NCBI GenBank assembly: GCA_934157035.1
Contig: CAKPHG010000002.1
Location: 1 to 64,000, forward strand
Direction: 5' to 3'
DNA length: 64,000 nt
Origin: an uncultured Clostridia bacterium
Lineage (GTDB): Bacteria; Bacillota; Clostridia; TANB77; CAG-508
Numbering within the stretch: position 1 is the first letter of the stretch; each line of letters begins with the position of its first letter. The notes beneath the pieces were generated by a model. The model was not told the DNA's origin. It saw nothing but the letters and a program-made list of their open reading frames with translations, and searched no databases. The translations under genes were made by a program, and so were the position numbers. Positions 18,301 to 33,300 of this stretch are shown here, piece after piece.

Positions 18301-21300
18301 TCTGAAGATGGTATTTTTATATTTAATATATAGTCTTTCTTATTGTTACTGTCCTCTGGGTCAATTACACTAATTATATATTTTGTATCTCCATTTACTT
18401 CTAATGTTCTAGTTGATGTATATACTTCTTCTCCATTGTTTCCAATTTTTACCAAGTTACTCTTATCTACTGTTATTGCTTTTACAACTACATCTTTTGT
18501 ATTTTCAGGTACATACATTTCATACACACTTCCTATAGGTGTTAATATTGTTCCATTTACTGAAAGTGAGAATAATTCAAGTCCTTCTGATACACTTCTT
18601 TCTATTATTAGTGAATATTCTTTTTCTTTTCCATTAGCTGTAACAAATATTTTTACTATTGTTTGCATTTTATCTGTAGTAATATTTCTTGTTGTTGTAT
18701 GTGTATCTATTCCTAAATCATTAATTTGTATTGTAGATAATTCATTTACTGTTGTAGCTGTTACTTTTGCTAATTTAGTACCATAATCAACAATTATTTT
18801 ATAAGTATTTTCATCTACTTTTACAGCATCTATATCATTTACTTTTACTGTTTCTAAGTTATAAGAATCATCAACTTTTATATTTAATGTATATTCTCTA
18901 ACTATAGTACTATCATTTGCATCCATTACTTTAATTTTATAAGAAGAATCACCTGTAATGTCTAAATCTTTAGTTACACTATGTGCTTTAGCTTCCCCAT
19001 CAGCTATACCTACTAAATCTTCTTCATTTGTAGTAATTGCTTCTACATTTATAGATGTAATATCGTAGTCTACTGTTACATTATAAACATCTGACTCATT
19101 TTCAATAACTTCACCATTTACTATTACTGCAAATAGGTCTAAATTACTATTTACTGGTTTTCTTTCAACTATTAAAGTGTATTCTTTTTCTTGCTTATCT
19201 GACCTTACAACTATTGTAATTATTGTCTTATCTTCTTTAGTTTCAATTTCCTTAGTTGTTATATTTACTTCTTCTCCTAAGCTGTTGATTTCTACTTTTG
19301 AATCTTTTACTAAAGTTTTTGCTACTATTGTAGATACATCTGGATAAATATAAGTAGTTGTTTGTGTTTCTCCTTCTCCTTCTGTAGTAACAGTTGGCTC
19401 TACTAAGAACTTATATGTATTATTTGTTAATTTAGTTGCTTCTTTTCCATTTACAGTTACCTGATCTAATTCTAATGTTAAATCAACTTTTAAAGTTAAT
19501 TCATATTGCTTTTTATTAGCACTATTTTTAGCATCAATTACTTCTATTACATATTTTGTTTCTGTAGCATTAAAGTCTACTTTTCTTGTTGTAATATTAG
19601 TTTCTGCTTCAAATCCTACAATTCTAACTAAGTTAGTTTCATCTATTGTTGTAGCTTTTATTTCTACATTCTTATTATCTTTACTTACATAAGCTTCATA
19701 TTTATCGTCTACTGGCATTATAACTTTTCCATCTACAACTACTGCAAATAATCCTAAATTGCTTTCTTCCTCTATTTTTTCAATTATTAATGTATATTCT
19801 CTTTCTAGTTCTTTTGCAGTTACATAGATTTTTACTATTGTTTGATTTCCTATTGTTGCTATTGTTTTTGTAGTTATTCCTTCTTCTTCTTCTAAGTTAT
19901 TTAATTGTACTTTTGCTAAAGGATATACTGATGTTGCACTTACTTTTGAGTTATTAATGTCTTTATTTACTATAATTTTGAATGTATCTCTTGCTATTTT
20001 TTCTGCTTCAATATCATTTACTGTCACTTTATCTAATTGTGTTAAAGCATCTTCTTTGTATATAGTTAATCTATATTGTACTGAGTTTCCATTTTCAGCT
20101 ACTACTTCAATAGGTATAACTCTCTTTATTTTGTCTTCCATGCTTACTGTTCTTGTTGATTGTTTTTGTTCTAATGTACTATTGTTAATACCTACTTTTG
20201 CTAAATCATGTGAAGTTATTGCTGTTATTTCTGGTTTTAGTACATCATCTTGTATTACTATTTCATAATCATTTGTTCCAACTACATTTGCTTCTATTCC
20301 GTCTATTGTTAATTTTTCTAGTGTTGCATTGTTTGATGTAACATTTATAATTAGCACATAATCAACTGTTTTATCATTTGTTGTTTTTACTCTTATTTTT
20401 ACTAATTTAGGATTTTTATCTAAATTAATATCTTCCAATAACACACCATTTTCTGAATATGTTTCTCCTGCATCTATACTTATTGAATCTGTTTTATCTT
20501 TTGTTGTTATTTTTATTGTTCCAGTTCCATCTAAATTAGGTGATACTGAAATTGAATATTTATTTTCTCCTGTCATTTTAGCTTCTATACCATTTACAAA
20601 TATAGATTCAATTCTTTGTTCATCAAGTGGTTGTACTACTCTTAGTGCAGTAGCTGTAGCTCCTGTTAATTTATCTGTTGCTGTAATTGTTGCCTCTCCC
20701 ATATCTTCTGCTGTAACAACTCCGTTTTCTACTGTTACTACTTCATCATTACTTGATTTCCAATCATAATCTGTTAATCTTCTTTCTATCTTGCCAAATA
20801 CATTGAATATATTCGCATTTATATTTACTATTTCTTCTTCTGGTTGCTGCATTGTTTTTGCTTCTGGTAAAATAGTGAATTTTCTATCTCCAACTAATGT
20901 AAATGCATAACTATCTTCAGATAAGCTATTTCCTAGTTGTCCATATTCATTTGATCCTGCTGAATACACATATCCATTTGTGTCTATTACATAGTTATTT
21001 CTGTATCCTGCACCTATTGCAAAATATTTAGTATCTACTCTATCTACTAATTGTAAATCAATACTATTTCCTTTTATGCCTATACCTGCTTGTCCATATT
21101 CATTTGAGCCATATGTATATATATTTCCTTCTTTGTCTAATAATATTGTACTATCACTTTGTGTACTTATATCTACTATGTCTTTTGCTCCTATATCTTG
21201 TACTTTTGTAGATATAGTAGTAGATGTATAGTTTGTTACTTTTTGTACACTATTATCTGTTTTTAATACTAGAATTGCATCTTGTATACAATTTACTTTT

Positions 21301-24300
21301 ACAGCATTTTCTATTCCATCTACTAAATGTGGTAATATATAATTTGTTTCTTCGTTTTTGCCAAATACATAGACTTTTCCTTCAGCATCAATTATTGCTG
21401 TGCTATTTTTATTTGCATTTATAGCTATAACTTTATTAGATACACTATTTATTTTTTTAGGTATTGTTACTGTGTTTGTCTCTCCATTGCCTAATTGTCC
21501 ATAATTATTTAAGCCCCATGTATAAACATTGCCAAGTTTATCTAATGCTATTACATGATTTTCTCCTGCCATAACATCTACTACATCTGTTATTTCTTGT
21601 ACTTGTATTGGTTTTCTAGCAGATTGTCTATTTCCTTGTCCTAATACACCATAAGTATTGTCTCCCCATGCCCATACAGTTCCATCTTCTCTTAATGCTA
21701 TTGTAAAATCTTTTCCTGTTGTAACCTTTTTATAAGAAGAAAGAATGTTAGTTTCACTAGGGATATTTATTGGTAACAATTTATCATTTCCTAATTGTCC
21801 ATCTGAGTTATAACCAAAACTCCAAATGCTTCCATCTGCTTTTAATACTGTAGCAAAGTTTTTTCCTCCTGAAACTTGAGGTGCATTTTTTTGATTTTCT
21901 CCTACTACTCTTACTATAACTACACTTTCTTTTCCTGTGTCTTTTTGTATTACTTTTGCCCAAGTTGTTCCTACTTTAATTCCATTTACAACTCCTGTTT
22001 CACTTATAGTTGCTATACTTGAATTTGTAGTACTATATTCAAAATTATTGTATATTTCGTCTTCTTTATAAACATTAAATAAATATTTAGGTGTTACATT
22101 TATTTTCTTTTCACTTCCAATATTTAATGTTATTTCTTGATCATTTACATATGAATAGTCATTTCCTATTTTTACAGGAATTCTACTATTTGTCATTGTT
22201 TTAACATTTTGAAGTCCGTGATAGTAATCTCCCCATCCATATACATCACCATTATATTTGATTGCAACATTATATGTATTTCCTGTTGATATTGTCATAA
22301 AGTCACTTACTGCTGTTACTTTTGCAAATATATTTTTATTTTCGTTTGTTCCAATTCCTAATTCACCTTGTTCATTTGCACCTGTTGAATAAATGCTTCT
22401 ATTTGCATTTAATAATAGTGTTTGTCCTTTTCCTGCTGAAGCTTTCATTATACTATTAATATCTTTAAGTTTTGTTGGAACTGTAACATTTTCATTATTA
22501 CCTGTTCCTAATTGTCCTTTGTTGTTTAACCCAAATGTATATACTTCTCCTTTAATAGTTACAAGTACACTATGGTTATCTCCCGCAGAAATTTGACCTA
22601 TTAAATCACTTAATTTAATTTCTTCAAATGTATTAGATTTTCCCTCTTTCTTTCCTGTTTGTCCATAAGCATTTAAACCTGTTGTTAATACTTTTCCGTT
22701 TGTTGTTAATAATAGTGAATGATTTTTTCCTAAAGATATATCTAATACACTATTTATGTATGGTAATAATGTTGGTTTTGTTACTTTTTCATATGTTCTT
22801 ATTCCTAATTCACCATTGTTATTTAATCCCCATACATACACATATCCATCATTTGTTAATGCCATGCTTTGGTCATTATTAGCTGCTATTTTCTTAATAC
22901 CTGTTAAACCTAGTTTTACTGGTACTCTTGCTGTTATAGTTCCTAATGCATTATTTGAATTAGCACCCCATCCCCATACATTTCCTTCTGAATCTAATGC
23001 TAGATTATGAGTATTTCCTACTGCAATTTGTTTTATTATTGTTCCTTCTGGGAATTTTACCTTTATTGGCATATCTGAAGATGTTGTTGTTCCATCTCCA
23101 AGTTCATAACTAGAATTTATTCCATAGCTCCATACTGTTCCATCAGCTTTTAATATAACTGTATGTGAACCAGCTGTTAATGCCATTGGCTCTATTTCTA
23201 CTCCATCTGGTAATACTGTTACTTGTGCTATTGATGAATAATTTGTTTCTTCTTTTGTTACTACTATTGTTGTAAAACCTTCTTTATTTGCTGTTACCTC
23301 TCCTTTTGTGTCTATTGATGCAACTTTACTATTTCCTGATGTATATTTACTTGAAGTTGTATCTTCTACATTTTTCAATACATTAAATGTTTTGTTGCTT
23401 ACTTCTACCAAATGTTTTTCACCAACATGTAATACAATATTATTAGTATCTAATGCAACTTCTTCTCTTCCTACTAATGTAGGTGTAGCTGTTGTATTGT
23501 ACAATTTATTTCCTATACTTCCATAAGTTCCAAGTCCCCATACATATACAAATCCTTCACTGTCTATATATGCTCCGTTTTCTACTCCCGCTTCTATTGC
23601 TAGAGCATTAATTTGTTTATTTTGTTTAGGTAATACTTGGTTTGTTTCTTGAGTTGTTGTTAATTTATAGTTTGCATTTGAACCCCAAATATATGTAGTT
23701 CCATCTTGTAATAAAGCCATTGAGAATTCTTTTCCAGCTTTAACTTCTTTAATATTTTCTAAATCTTTACTTCCATCGGCATTCTTAATAAGCGTAGGAA
23801 CATCTACATTTTTTGTATTTCCTATACCTAATTCACCTTTTGAATTATCTCCAAAAGAATATGCTTTTTGGTCATTTCTTAATAATAATGTATGTGTATA
23901 GCTTTCAGAAACTCTAATTACACTATTTGCTTCTAGTTTAGAAGCATCTTTTATTTTATAAACTTTTCCGTCTTGGCTTACTGCATAATTTTCAGAAACA
24001 TCTATTATATTAGCTAATGTTTGTATTTTTCTTGCTGATTTTGCATATCCATTACCCCATACCCAAACATTTCCTTCAATATCTAATGCTACTGTTTTTT
24101 GTGTTCCTGCAGATACTTTTACTATATTACTTAAAGTAATACCATCTTCTCTTATTACTTGAATTGGTAATACTCTTTCAGATGTAGTTCCATCTCCTAG
24201 TTGTCCATATGAGTTACTTCCAAAACTCCATACTGTTCCGTCATTTTTAACTGCAAGAGTATAATTATTTCCAATAGATATATCTATAATATTTTCTAAA

Positions 24301-27300
24301 CCTGCTACTTGTACAGGTGTTGCTGAAGAATTTCTATTACCTGTTCCTAGTTGTCCATTACTATTATTTCCCCATGTCCATACTGTTCCATCTGCTTTTA
24401 ATGTTGCCATATGTGTATTTGAAGACTCAACTTCTGGTACAGCTATTTTTCCACTAGGTACTACATTTACAAATATAGTTATAGTCTTATTAGTAATTGT
24501 ATGTCTTACTAAAATTTCTGCTTTTCCTATTTGTTTTCCTGTTATTGTTCCGTCTTTAGTAACTTCAGCTACACTTTCATTTAAAGATTTATATTCTAAG
24601 TTTTCAGTATCTACAACATCATTTATTAAATTAAACTTATTATTTAATGATGCTTTTATTTGTTTTTGTTTATTAACTTCTACATTAGTTACGTTTTCAT
24701 CAACAAATATGTATGTTCCCCCAATTACTTCATATTTGTTTTTGTTTGCTAATGTTGAATTACCTAATTCTCCATAAGAATTTAGTCCTGTTGTATAAAC
24801 AAAACCTAATTTATCTGAAATTACAGAATGATAAGAATTACTACTTACTAGTTTATTATTTTCTATTCCTATTGCCTTTGTAGGTACTGCTATTTTTTGC
24901 TCATAATTTCCAATACCTAATTGTCCATATGAGTTATATCCACAAGAATAAACATTTCCTTCTTTTGTTGTTAGTAATACTGTATTGTCCCCTGTTGCCA
25001 TTTCTACTACATTTTCTACTGGAATTTTTACAAGTCCACTTAATGATGAATATGTTCCTTGTCCTAATTGTCCATATCTATTGTATCCCCATCCATATAC
25101 ATCACCTTTTGAAGTTAGTACTATATAATAATTATCTGTTGATGCTATTTGTACTATATTTGAAAGTCCTGTAATTCTACTTGGATTCTCATTTAAATAC
25201 CAAACTGTTCCGTCTTCTGCTAAGATTAATTTTTTAGTTGCTTGAATTGCTTTTCCATAGAAATTTACTTTTTGAGGTTTATTTGTATAACCTTGTCCCC
25301 AAATATAAACTTCCCCATTTTCGTTTATTGCAATACTTGTTCTGTCTGTTATATATACCTTTTTAATATTAGCTAAATCTTCTATTTTTGTAGGTACATT
25401 TTTATCTTCTGTTGTTCCATCTCCTAGGTTTCCATATCCATTATATCCCCATGAATATACATCCCCATTTGAATCTACTGCTAAGTTATAATAATAACCT
25501 GCTGCTATATCAACTATATTTTCTTTTTCTATTTGAACTGGCATAGTTACTTTTGTAGAGTTATTTTTTCCATTTCCTATTTCACCTTTGCTGTTATCTC
25601 CCCATGCCCAAATTGTTCCGTTTTGTTTTAAAGCTAAAGAATGTGTATAACCTGTTGCAACTTTTTCTGCCACTTTGTTATTTTCTGGAATTACATCTAT
25701 AGTAACTCTGTTTTCGTTTCCTCCTGATTTTGAAGATACTATTATATATGCTCTTCCTATTGTATTTGCAGTTACTTTTCCTGTATTTTCATCAACTGTT
25801 GCAATATCTTCATTTAAACTCTTATATGTAAATCCGTTATTTTCAGCTTTATCATAGTATAAATTAAATCCATAAGTTGTTAATGGTTTTATTTGATAAT
25901 TTGGATCTGATAATTTTAACACTACTTCTCTTTCTTCTAATGTTACATATGGTGTAGAAATACTTTCAATTTTACTTAAGTTTGTTAATGAACCATTTCC
26001 TAATTCACCATAACCATTATATCCAACGCTCCATACTGTTCCGTCATTTTTTGCTATTTCTGTATTATATATTCCTCCAGAAACAAGCATTACATCTGTA
26101 AAGTCATTTCCTTGTTTATCTTTCATATATGTTGCAACTGTTTGATTTGATGTATTTTGAACACCTAATTGATTATAGTTATTTCTTCCCCATGCAACAA
26201 CTTTTTCTTCAGAAGTTATAGCATAACCTGTTTGATATCCTGCTTTTATAGATGTTACATTTTGTAATACTCCTGTTTGAGTTTTTATTTGGGCTGGTAT
26301 TGAGCCTGCTACATTTGTTAAACAATTTCCAACATTATTTCCAAATCCCCATACTGTTCCGTCTTTTAATAATACAAGTGTATTTTCATTTTCTCCTGCT
26401 GATATTTCAAGTACATTTATTAATAAAGAATTTCTTGTGAATTTTGTTCTTGTTGTAGTTGTTCCGTCTCCTAATTCTCCATATCTATTGTATCCTGCTA
26501 CAAATAAATTATTTTCATTATTTATAGCATAACTTGAATATTTTCCAGCCTCTATTTTTATAATATTATTTAATGATTGAACTTGGACAGGAAGTACACT
26601 ATTAGTGCTGTTTCCAATACCTAATTGTCCATAGTTATTTATTCCCCATGCATATACTTGTCCATCTTTATCTAATGCTAGTGAGAAATTTGTTCCTGCA
26701 GATACTGCTACTATATTACTTAGTACACCTTTTCCATCTGGTGATTTTACTTGAGTCTTTTTATAAGATGTATTTTTAGTTCCATTTCCTAATTGTCCAT
26801 AATTGTTTAAGCCCCAAGACCATACATTTCCTTCTACATCTACTGCAAGAGCATGGTTTTCTCCTAAAGAAATTTGAACTATATTATTTATTCCTGTGTA
26901 TGTTGGTAAAATTTTATTTGCTGTATCTCCTGTTCCTAGTTGTCCATAATTATTTCTTCCATATCCCCAAACTTCTCCATTAGCTTTTAATGTTAATGTT
27001 GAATATTGTTTACTTTCTATTTGAGGGAATGTTAAATCTTCGTCTTCTAACACATATACATCTACTGAAGATTTTTCTCCTGAATTTTTATCTTCTACAT
27101 ATAATTGTGTTTTTCCTTTTTTTATAGCTGTTATTTGTTGTAATTCATTATCAACTACTGCAATAGCGTTATTTTTTACTGCAAATTCATAACTTGCTTC
27201 TTCTTTATCTCTATTTAATAGATTGAACCCTGAAATTACACTAGTTGGAATATTTACTTTGTTTCCTATTCCTTTTATTTTAATTGGAGATTCATTAAAC

Positions 27301-30300
27301 ATTACTTTTGCATTGCTTATGCAAGTTAATGTCTTTTTATCTGAAGCTGTACTATCGCCTATTTGGCCATAATTATTTTTACCTACTGCCCATACTTTTC
27401 CGTCTTTTGTAACTATAGTTACTGTATTTGCACCTGCTGCAATATCTAATATTTCTTCTACAATTTCTTTATTTGCGTATTTTAATACTACTGGAATTTT
27501 AGCATTTGCTGTAGTATTATTTCCAAATTGTGAATTAGCATTATTTCCCCATAATACTGCTGTTCCGTCTTCTAATACTGCTATAGCGTATTCATTTCCT
27601 GCTTCTATATGTTTTACATTTGCTAAATAATCTGTACCATTTAATGCTAAAACTTTTCCAAATGTATATCTATCTGACGTTAAGTTATTTCCTAAGTTTC
27701 CATATCCGTTAAAGCCACTTGCTAATACTTCTCCCGCTTCTGTTAATACTAATATTGTATTATTTTCTACAGCCGCTTCTACTGCATTTGTTACTTTTGC
27801 TATTTTTGTTGGTAAATATTTATCTACTTTATTTCCTAAACCTAGTTGTCCTCTTCCATTATATCCCCATATATAAAGTTCTCCGTCATGTGTAATAGCA
27901 ACTGAAGTTTGGTTAAATCCTGCTATAGAAGATATTCCACTTAATTTTATTTTAGTTGGTTTTGTTCTAGTATTTGTAGTTCCGTCTCCTAGTTGTCCTC
28001 TTCCATTATAGCCCCAAGTATATACTTGTCCATTATTATTTAATGCCATAGAATTATATGTACTTGCAACTATTTGTTTTATGTTTTCTAATCCTTGAAT
28101 TTTTATAGGTGTGTTTCTATTTGCTGTAGTTCCATCTCCTAATTGTCCATATGTATTTGAACCAAATGAATATACATTTCCATCTTTATCTAATAATAAA
28201 GTATGTGTATCTCCTGCTGATATATCTATTATATTTTCAATATCAACTTTTGTTGGTTTATATTTACTTGTTAAATCTCCTAATCCTAGTTGTCCGTTAC
28301 TATTTAATCCCCATGTCCATACTGTTCCATCAGATTTTAATGCTACTGTATAATTTGAACCATTTACAATTTTAGCGTAAGCCTTTTCGTCTTTTTCTAT
28401 TACTTCTACATCGATAACAATTCTATTTGGTAATTTATTTGTTGTAACTTCTACTCTTGCTTTTCCAAATGCTTTACCTGTAACTACCCCATTTTCATTA
28501 ACTGTTGCAACATTTGCATCTAAACTATTATAGTTTAGTTCCTCGCTTTCAACTATATAATACAATAAGTTGAAACCTAATGTCGTTGCTACATTTATTT
28601 GTTCTTTATTATCTATATTTAATAATAAACGTGTTTTTTCGCATTCTAAGTAAGACTCTGAAATACATTCTGGATTAACAGAAGAAATTATAGTATCATC
28701 TCCCATTTCTCCATGAGCATTGTATCCCACAGTATATACAAGTCCATAACTATCTACTATAGCTGATGTTTGATATGTTGCATTTGTTGTTGCAGCCATA
28801 GAAATTATTTCTTTATCTGATTGTACTAATGTTAATCTTGTCTTTATTGCTGTGTCTTTTGTAAATAATTGTCCATAATTATTGTTTCCTGTTACATATA
28901 TTCCTGCACTTTCTCCATTTTTGTATACACTTACTATAGTTGAGTTTCCACTAGCAAGAACATTTTTAACTTGTGTTAATTGGCTTCCATCTGTTTTTGT
29001 CATTACTACTGGTAAGTTTACAGCTCTAGTTGTTCCTTGAGCTAATTGATAATTTTTATTATATCCCATAGCTACTGCTGTTTTGTTTTCTAAAGCAAGT
29101 ACTGTATGGTTTTCACCTACAGAAGCTTGTTTTACTCCTGTTAGTGCTCCAGAATTACTTACATTTCTAATTTGTGTTGGAATACTTATATTTTTAGTAT
29201 TGTTTCCTAAACCTAATTGTCCATATTCATTGTACCCAACTCCCCATGCTGTTCCTCTTGTTTCTACAAAAATTGCATGGTTTCCACCTGCTGCAATTTG
29301 CATTATTCCTGAAATTCTTGAAACTTTTGTTGGTAATGTATGTGCTACACTATCTACTTTTCCAATTCCAAGTTGTCCATTTGAATTAGAACCCCAACTA
29401 TATACTGTTCCGTCTGCTAAAAGTGCATAAGAAGCTCCATTTGATGCTGCTATTTGTACAACATTTTCTAAATAGTTTTCACCTTTTACATCTTTTACTT
29501 GTACAAATTCACAAGAATTTTCTGTTGTTCCATTTCCTAATTGTCCAAAATTATTTTTTCCTACAGCCCATACTGTTCCATCTGCTTTTAATACTAATGT
29601 GTGTTCACTTCCTGCTGCTACATCTATTATATCTGTTTGTCCCTCGCTATCTACTGTATAAATATCTGTTTTTGTAGGTTTTGTTCTTGTAACTTTATCA
29701 TTTAAACCTAATTGTCCATTGCTATTTTGTCCCCATGTCCATACTTCTCCGTTTGCTTTTAAAGCTACAAAATGGTTAGCTCCTGCAACTATTTTAGGAT
29801 ATATTTTTCCTTCTTTGCTAGTTACATTTACTTTAACTGAAGCATATGTATCTGTATTTTTGTTATATACTCTTATATATGTTGTTCCTTCACTTTGAGC
29901 TGTAATAATTCCATTTTCATCAACTGTTGCTACACTACTATCTATTGATTTAAATGTTACTTCTCCTTGAGCAATACTTTCAGAAATCAAGTTAAATCCT
30001 GCTTTTAAGTTATATGTTATTTTTTCTCCTGTTTCTCCAACTTTAGAATAGTTTATTATTGAAGGATTTACGTTCATTCTTACATTACTAATACACATAG
30101 GTATAGTTAATGTTACATTGTCTCCTATTCCCATTGTTCCATAAGCATTATATCCTACTGTATATACCATTCCATCTATATCTGCAAATGCACCAGTAGC
30201 ACTGTTTCTTGTTACTGCCATTGCAAGTACTTTTTTACTTTCCTGAACTTTTCTTGCAAAATAATTTAAATTAGTATTTGAAGTAAATAATTGTCCATAA

Positions 30301-33300
30301 TTATTTGTTCCCATTACATACATTCCAGCATTTGTTGATACATATGTTACATTTCCTGCTGCTACAATATGTTTTCCTCCACTTAAGTTTGCTGTTGTAT
30401 TATCTGCCTTTACTTGTCTTGGTTTGCTTAAATAATAAGTTGTACCATTTTCTGAAAAACTACCATCTCTATAGTTACTACCAGTTCCACCAGTTGGTAT
30501 TATATAATATGCTGTTCCATTACCAGAACTTCCCATATAACCAGTTCCTAGTACTGTTCCATCTTGTCTTAGTATCATTGTATGATTTGCACCTGCTGCT
30601 ATTTCTTTTACTCCGCTTGCTACCATTTTTTGTGGCAATTTTTGAGTATTTAAATTTCCTAAACCTAATTGTCCATAGCTATTTAGTCCTACTGCCCATG
30701 CACTAGTATCAGATAAAAGCATTGCTAAATGATGTGCACCTGCTGAAATTTGCATTATATCTGTCACTTTTTGCATTCTTACTGGATAATTAGAATTTGT
30801 AGTACTATTGTTTCCAAATTGTCCTTCTGTATTTCTTCCCCATGAATATACATACCCATCTTTTGTTAAAGCATGAGTTGTTTCATCTTCTGCTGTAATT
30901 TGAATTATATCTTTTAAATATCCTTCTCCTGTTGCATCTTTTACTTGAACAAATATTTTACTATTCTCAGTATCTCCTGTTCCTAATTGTCCATAATTAT
31001 TTGCTCCTGCTTCCCATACTGTTCCATCTTTTCTTAAAATTACTGTAAAGTAATTTCCAGCTGCTATATCTATTGCATCTGTTATTTCTTTTTCTTCTGT
31101 TTTGTCATTGCTAATTTCTAAATATTTAGCTCTTATTGGTTCTGTTTTATTTATTTTATCTCCTAAACCTAATTGACCATAGTTATTAAGTCCCCATGTC
31201 CATACTGTTCCATTAGCTTTTAGCGCTACAAAGTGACTCGCTCCTCCTACTATTTTAGGTTGCGTTATATTTCCTTCTCCATTTACATTTACTTTTACTG
31301 AAGCATATATTGAATTTTCGCTATTATATAATTGAATATATGTTGTTCCTATTCCTTTTGCAGTAACTAAACCTTTTTCGTCTACTGTTGCTATTTCTGT
31401 GTCTAAAGATTTAAATTTACATGTTAAACTTGGTATTGTATCTTGAATTAAGTTAAATGCCATTGTAGTGCTATATGTTATAGTTTCTGTTTCTTCTGGT
31501 TTATTAAAGTTAATTATATTTTTTTCAACATTTAATTTTCTTTCACTTATACATATTGGTGCCGTTAATGTCTCTGTAGTTCCATTTCCTAATTGTCCAT
31601 AATTATTTAATCCTACTGTGTATACCATTCCATTTATATCTGAAAATGCTCCTGAAAATCCATTTTTTGTTGCCGCAACTGTAAGAATATTTTTATCTGT
31701 TTGAACACTTCTTGCATAATATGTTAAAGCTGTATTTGAAGTAAATAATTGTCCATAATTATTTGCTCCTATTACATACATTCCTGCAGCAGTTGTTACA
31801 TATGTTACGTCTCCTGTTGCTACTATATGTTTTCCACCAGTTAACACAGTTTCTGTATTATTTGCTTTTATTTGTCTTAATGAATATATATAATAAGTTG
31901 TACCATTTTCTGAAAAATAACCATCTCTATAATTACTTCCTGTTCCACCTGTTGGTATAATATAATGTGCTGTTGAATTTGCACTATTTCCATCATAACC
32001 TGTTCCCCATACTGTTCCATCTTGTCTTAATATCATTGTATGATTTGCACCTGCTGCAATTTCTTTTACTCCATTTGTTACCATTCTTTGAGGTAATGTT
32101 TGTGAATTTAAGTTTCCTAATCCTAATTGACCATATTTATTTAATCCTACAGCCCATACACTACTATCTGAAAGTAACATTACTAAATGATTTTCTCCTG
32201 CTGAAATATTTGCTACATTTGATATTTTTTGCATTCTTACTGGATATTTAGAACTTTGTTTACTACTTATTCCAAATTGTCCCTCTGCATTTTTTCCCCA
32301 TGAATATACATATCCATCTTTTGTTAATACGTGAGCTGATTCATCTCCTGCTGTTATTTGAATTATATTTTTTAAATATCCTACACCACTTTCGCCTTTT
32401 ACTTGTGTAAATAAATTCCTACTTTTTTCACTTTCTATTCCAAGTTGTAAAGCACTATTATTTCCTGCTGTCCATACTGTTCCATCTTTTCTTAAAACCA
32501 TAGTAAAGTATTTTCCTGCTGCTACATCTACTACATCTGTTAATTCTACTGCTTCACTGCTTCCATCTTGGTTTACTTTTAAGTATTTTGCTTTTTCTGG
32601 TGTACTTCTTGTTGTTTCATCTCCTAGTCCTAATTGACCATAGTTATTAAGACCCCATGTCCATACTGTTCCATTGGCCTTTAATGCTACAAAATAGTTT
32701 TCTCCTCCCACTATTTTAGGTTGTGTTATATTTCCTTCTCCATTTACATTTATTTTAACAGAGGCATACATTTCATTAGATTTATTATATAAAGTAATAT
32801 AAGTTGTCCCTATTCCTTTTGCTGTAACTACACCATTTTCATCTACTGTTGCTACGCTTACATCTTGTGATGTATATGTACAATCTGCCTTAGGAATTTC
32901 ATTTTGTATTAAATTAAATGTCATTCCTGTTGAATATGTTATTTTTTCTGTTTGTCCTATTTTTTCAAAATTTATTATGTTTTTATCTATGTTTATTTTT
33001 TTATTGCTTATACATATTGGTGCAGTTAATGTCTCTACTGTTCCATTACCTAATTGGCTAAAATTATTTAATCCTACTGTATATACCATTCCATTTATAT
33101 CTGAAATTATACCAGTGTTACCATTTCTAGTAACCGCCATTGTAAGAATATTTTTATCAGTTTGAACATCTCTTGCATAATATGTTAAGGCTGTATTTGA
33201 AGTAAATAATTGTCCATAATTATTTATTCCCATTGCATACATTCCTGTTGTAGTTGTTACATATGTTACATTTCCTGCTGCTACTATATGTTTTCCACCA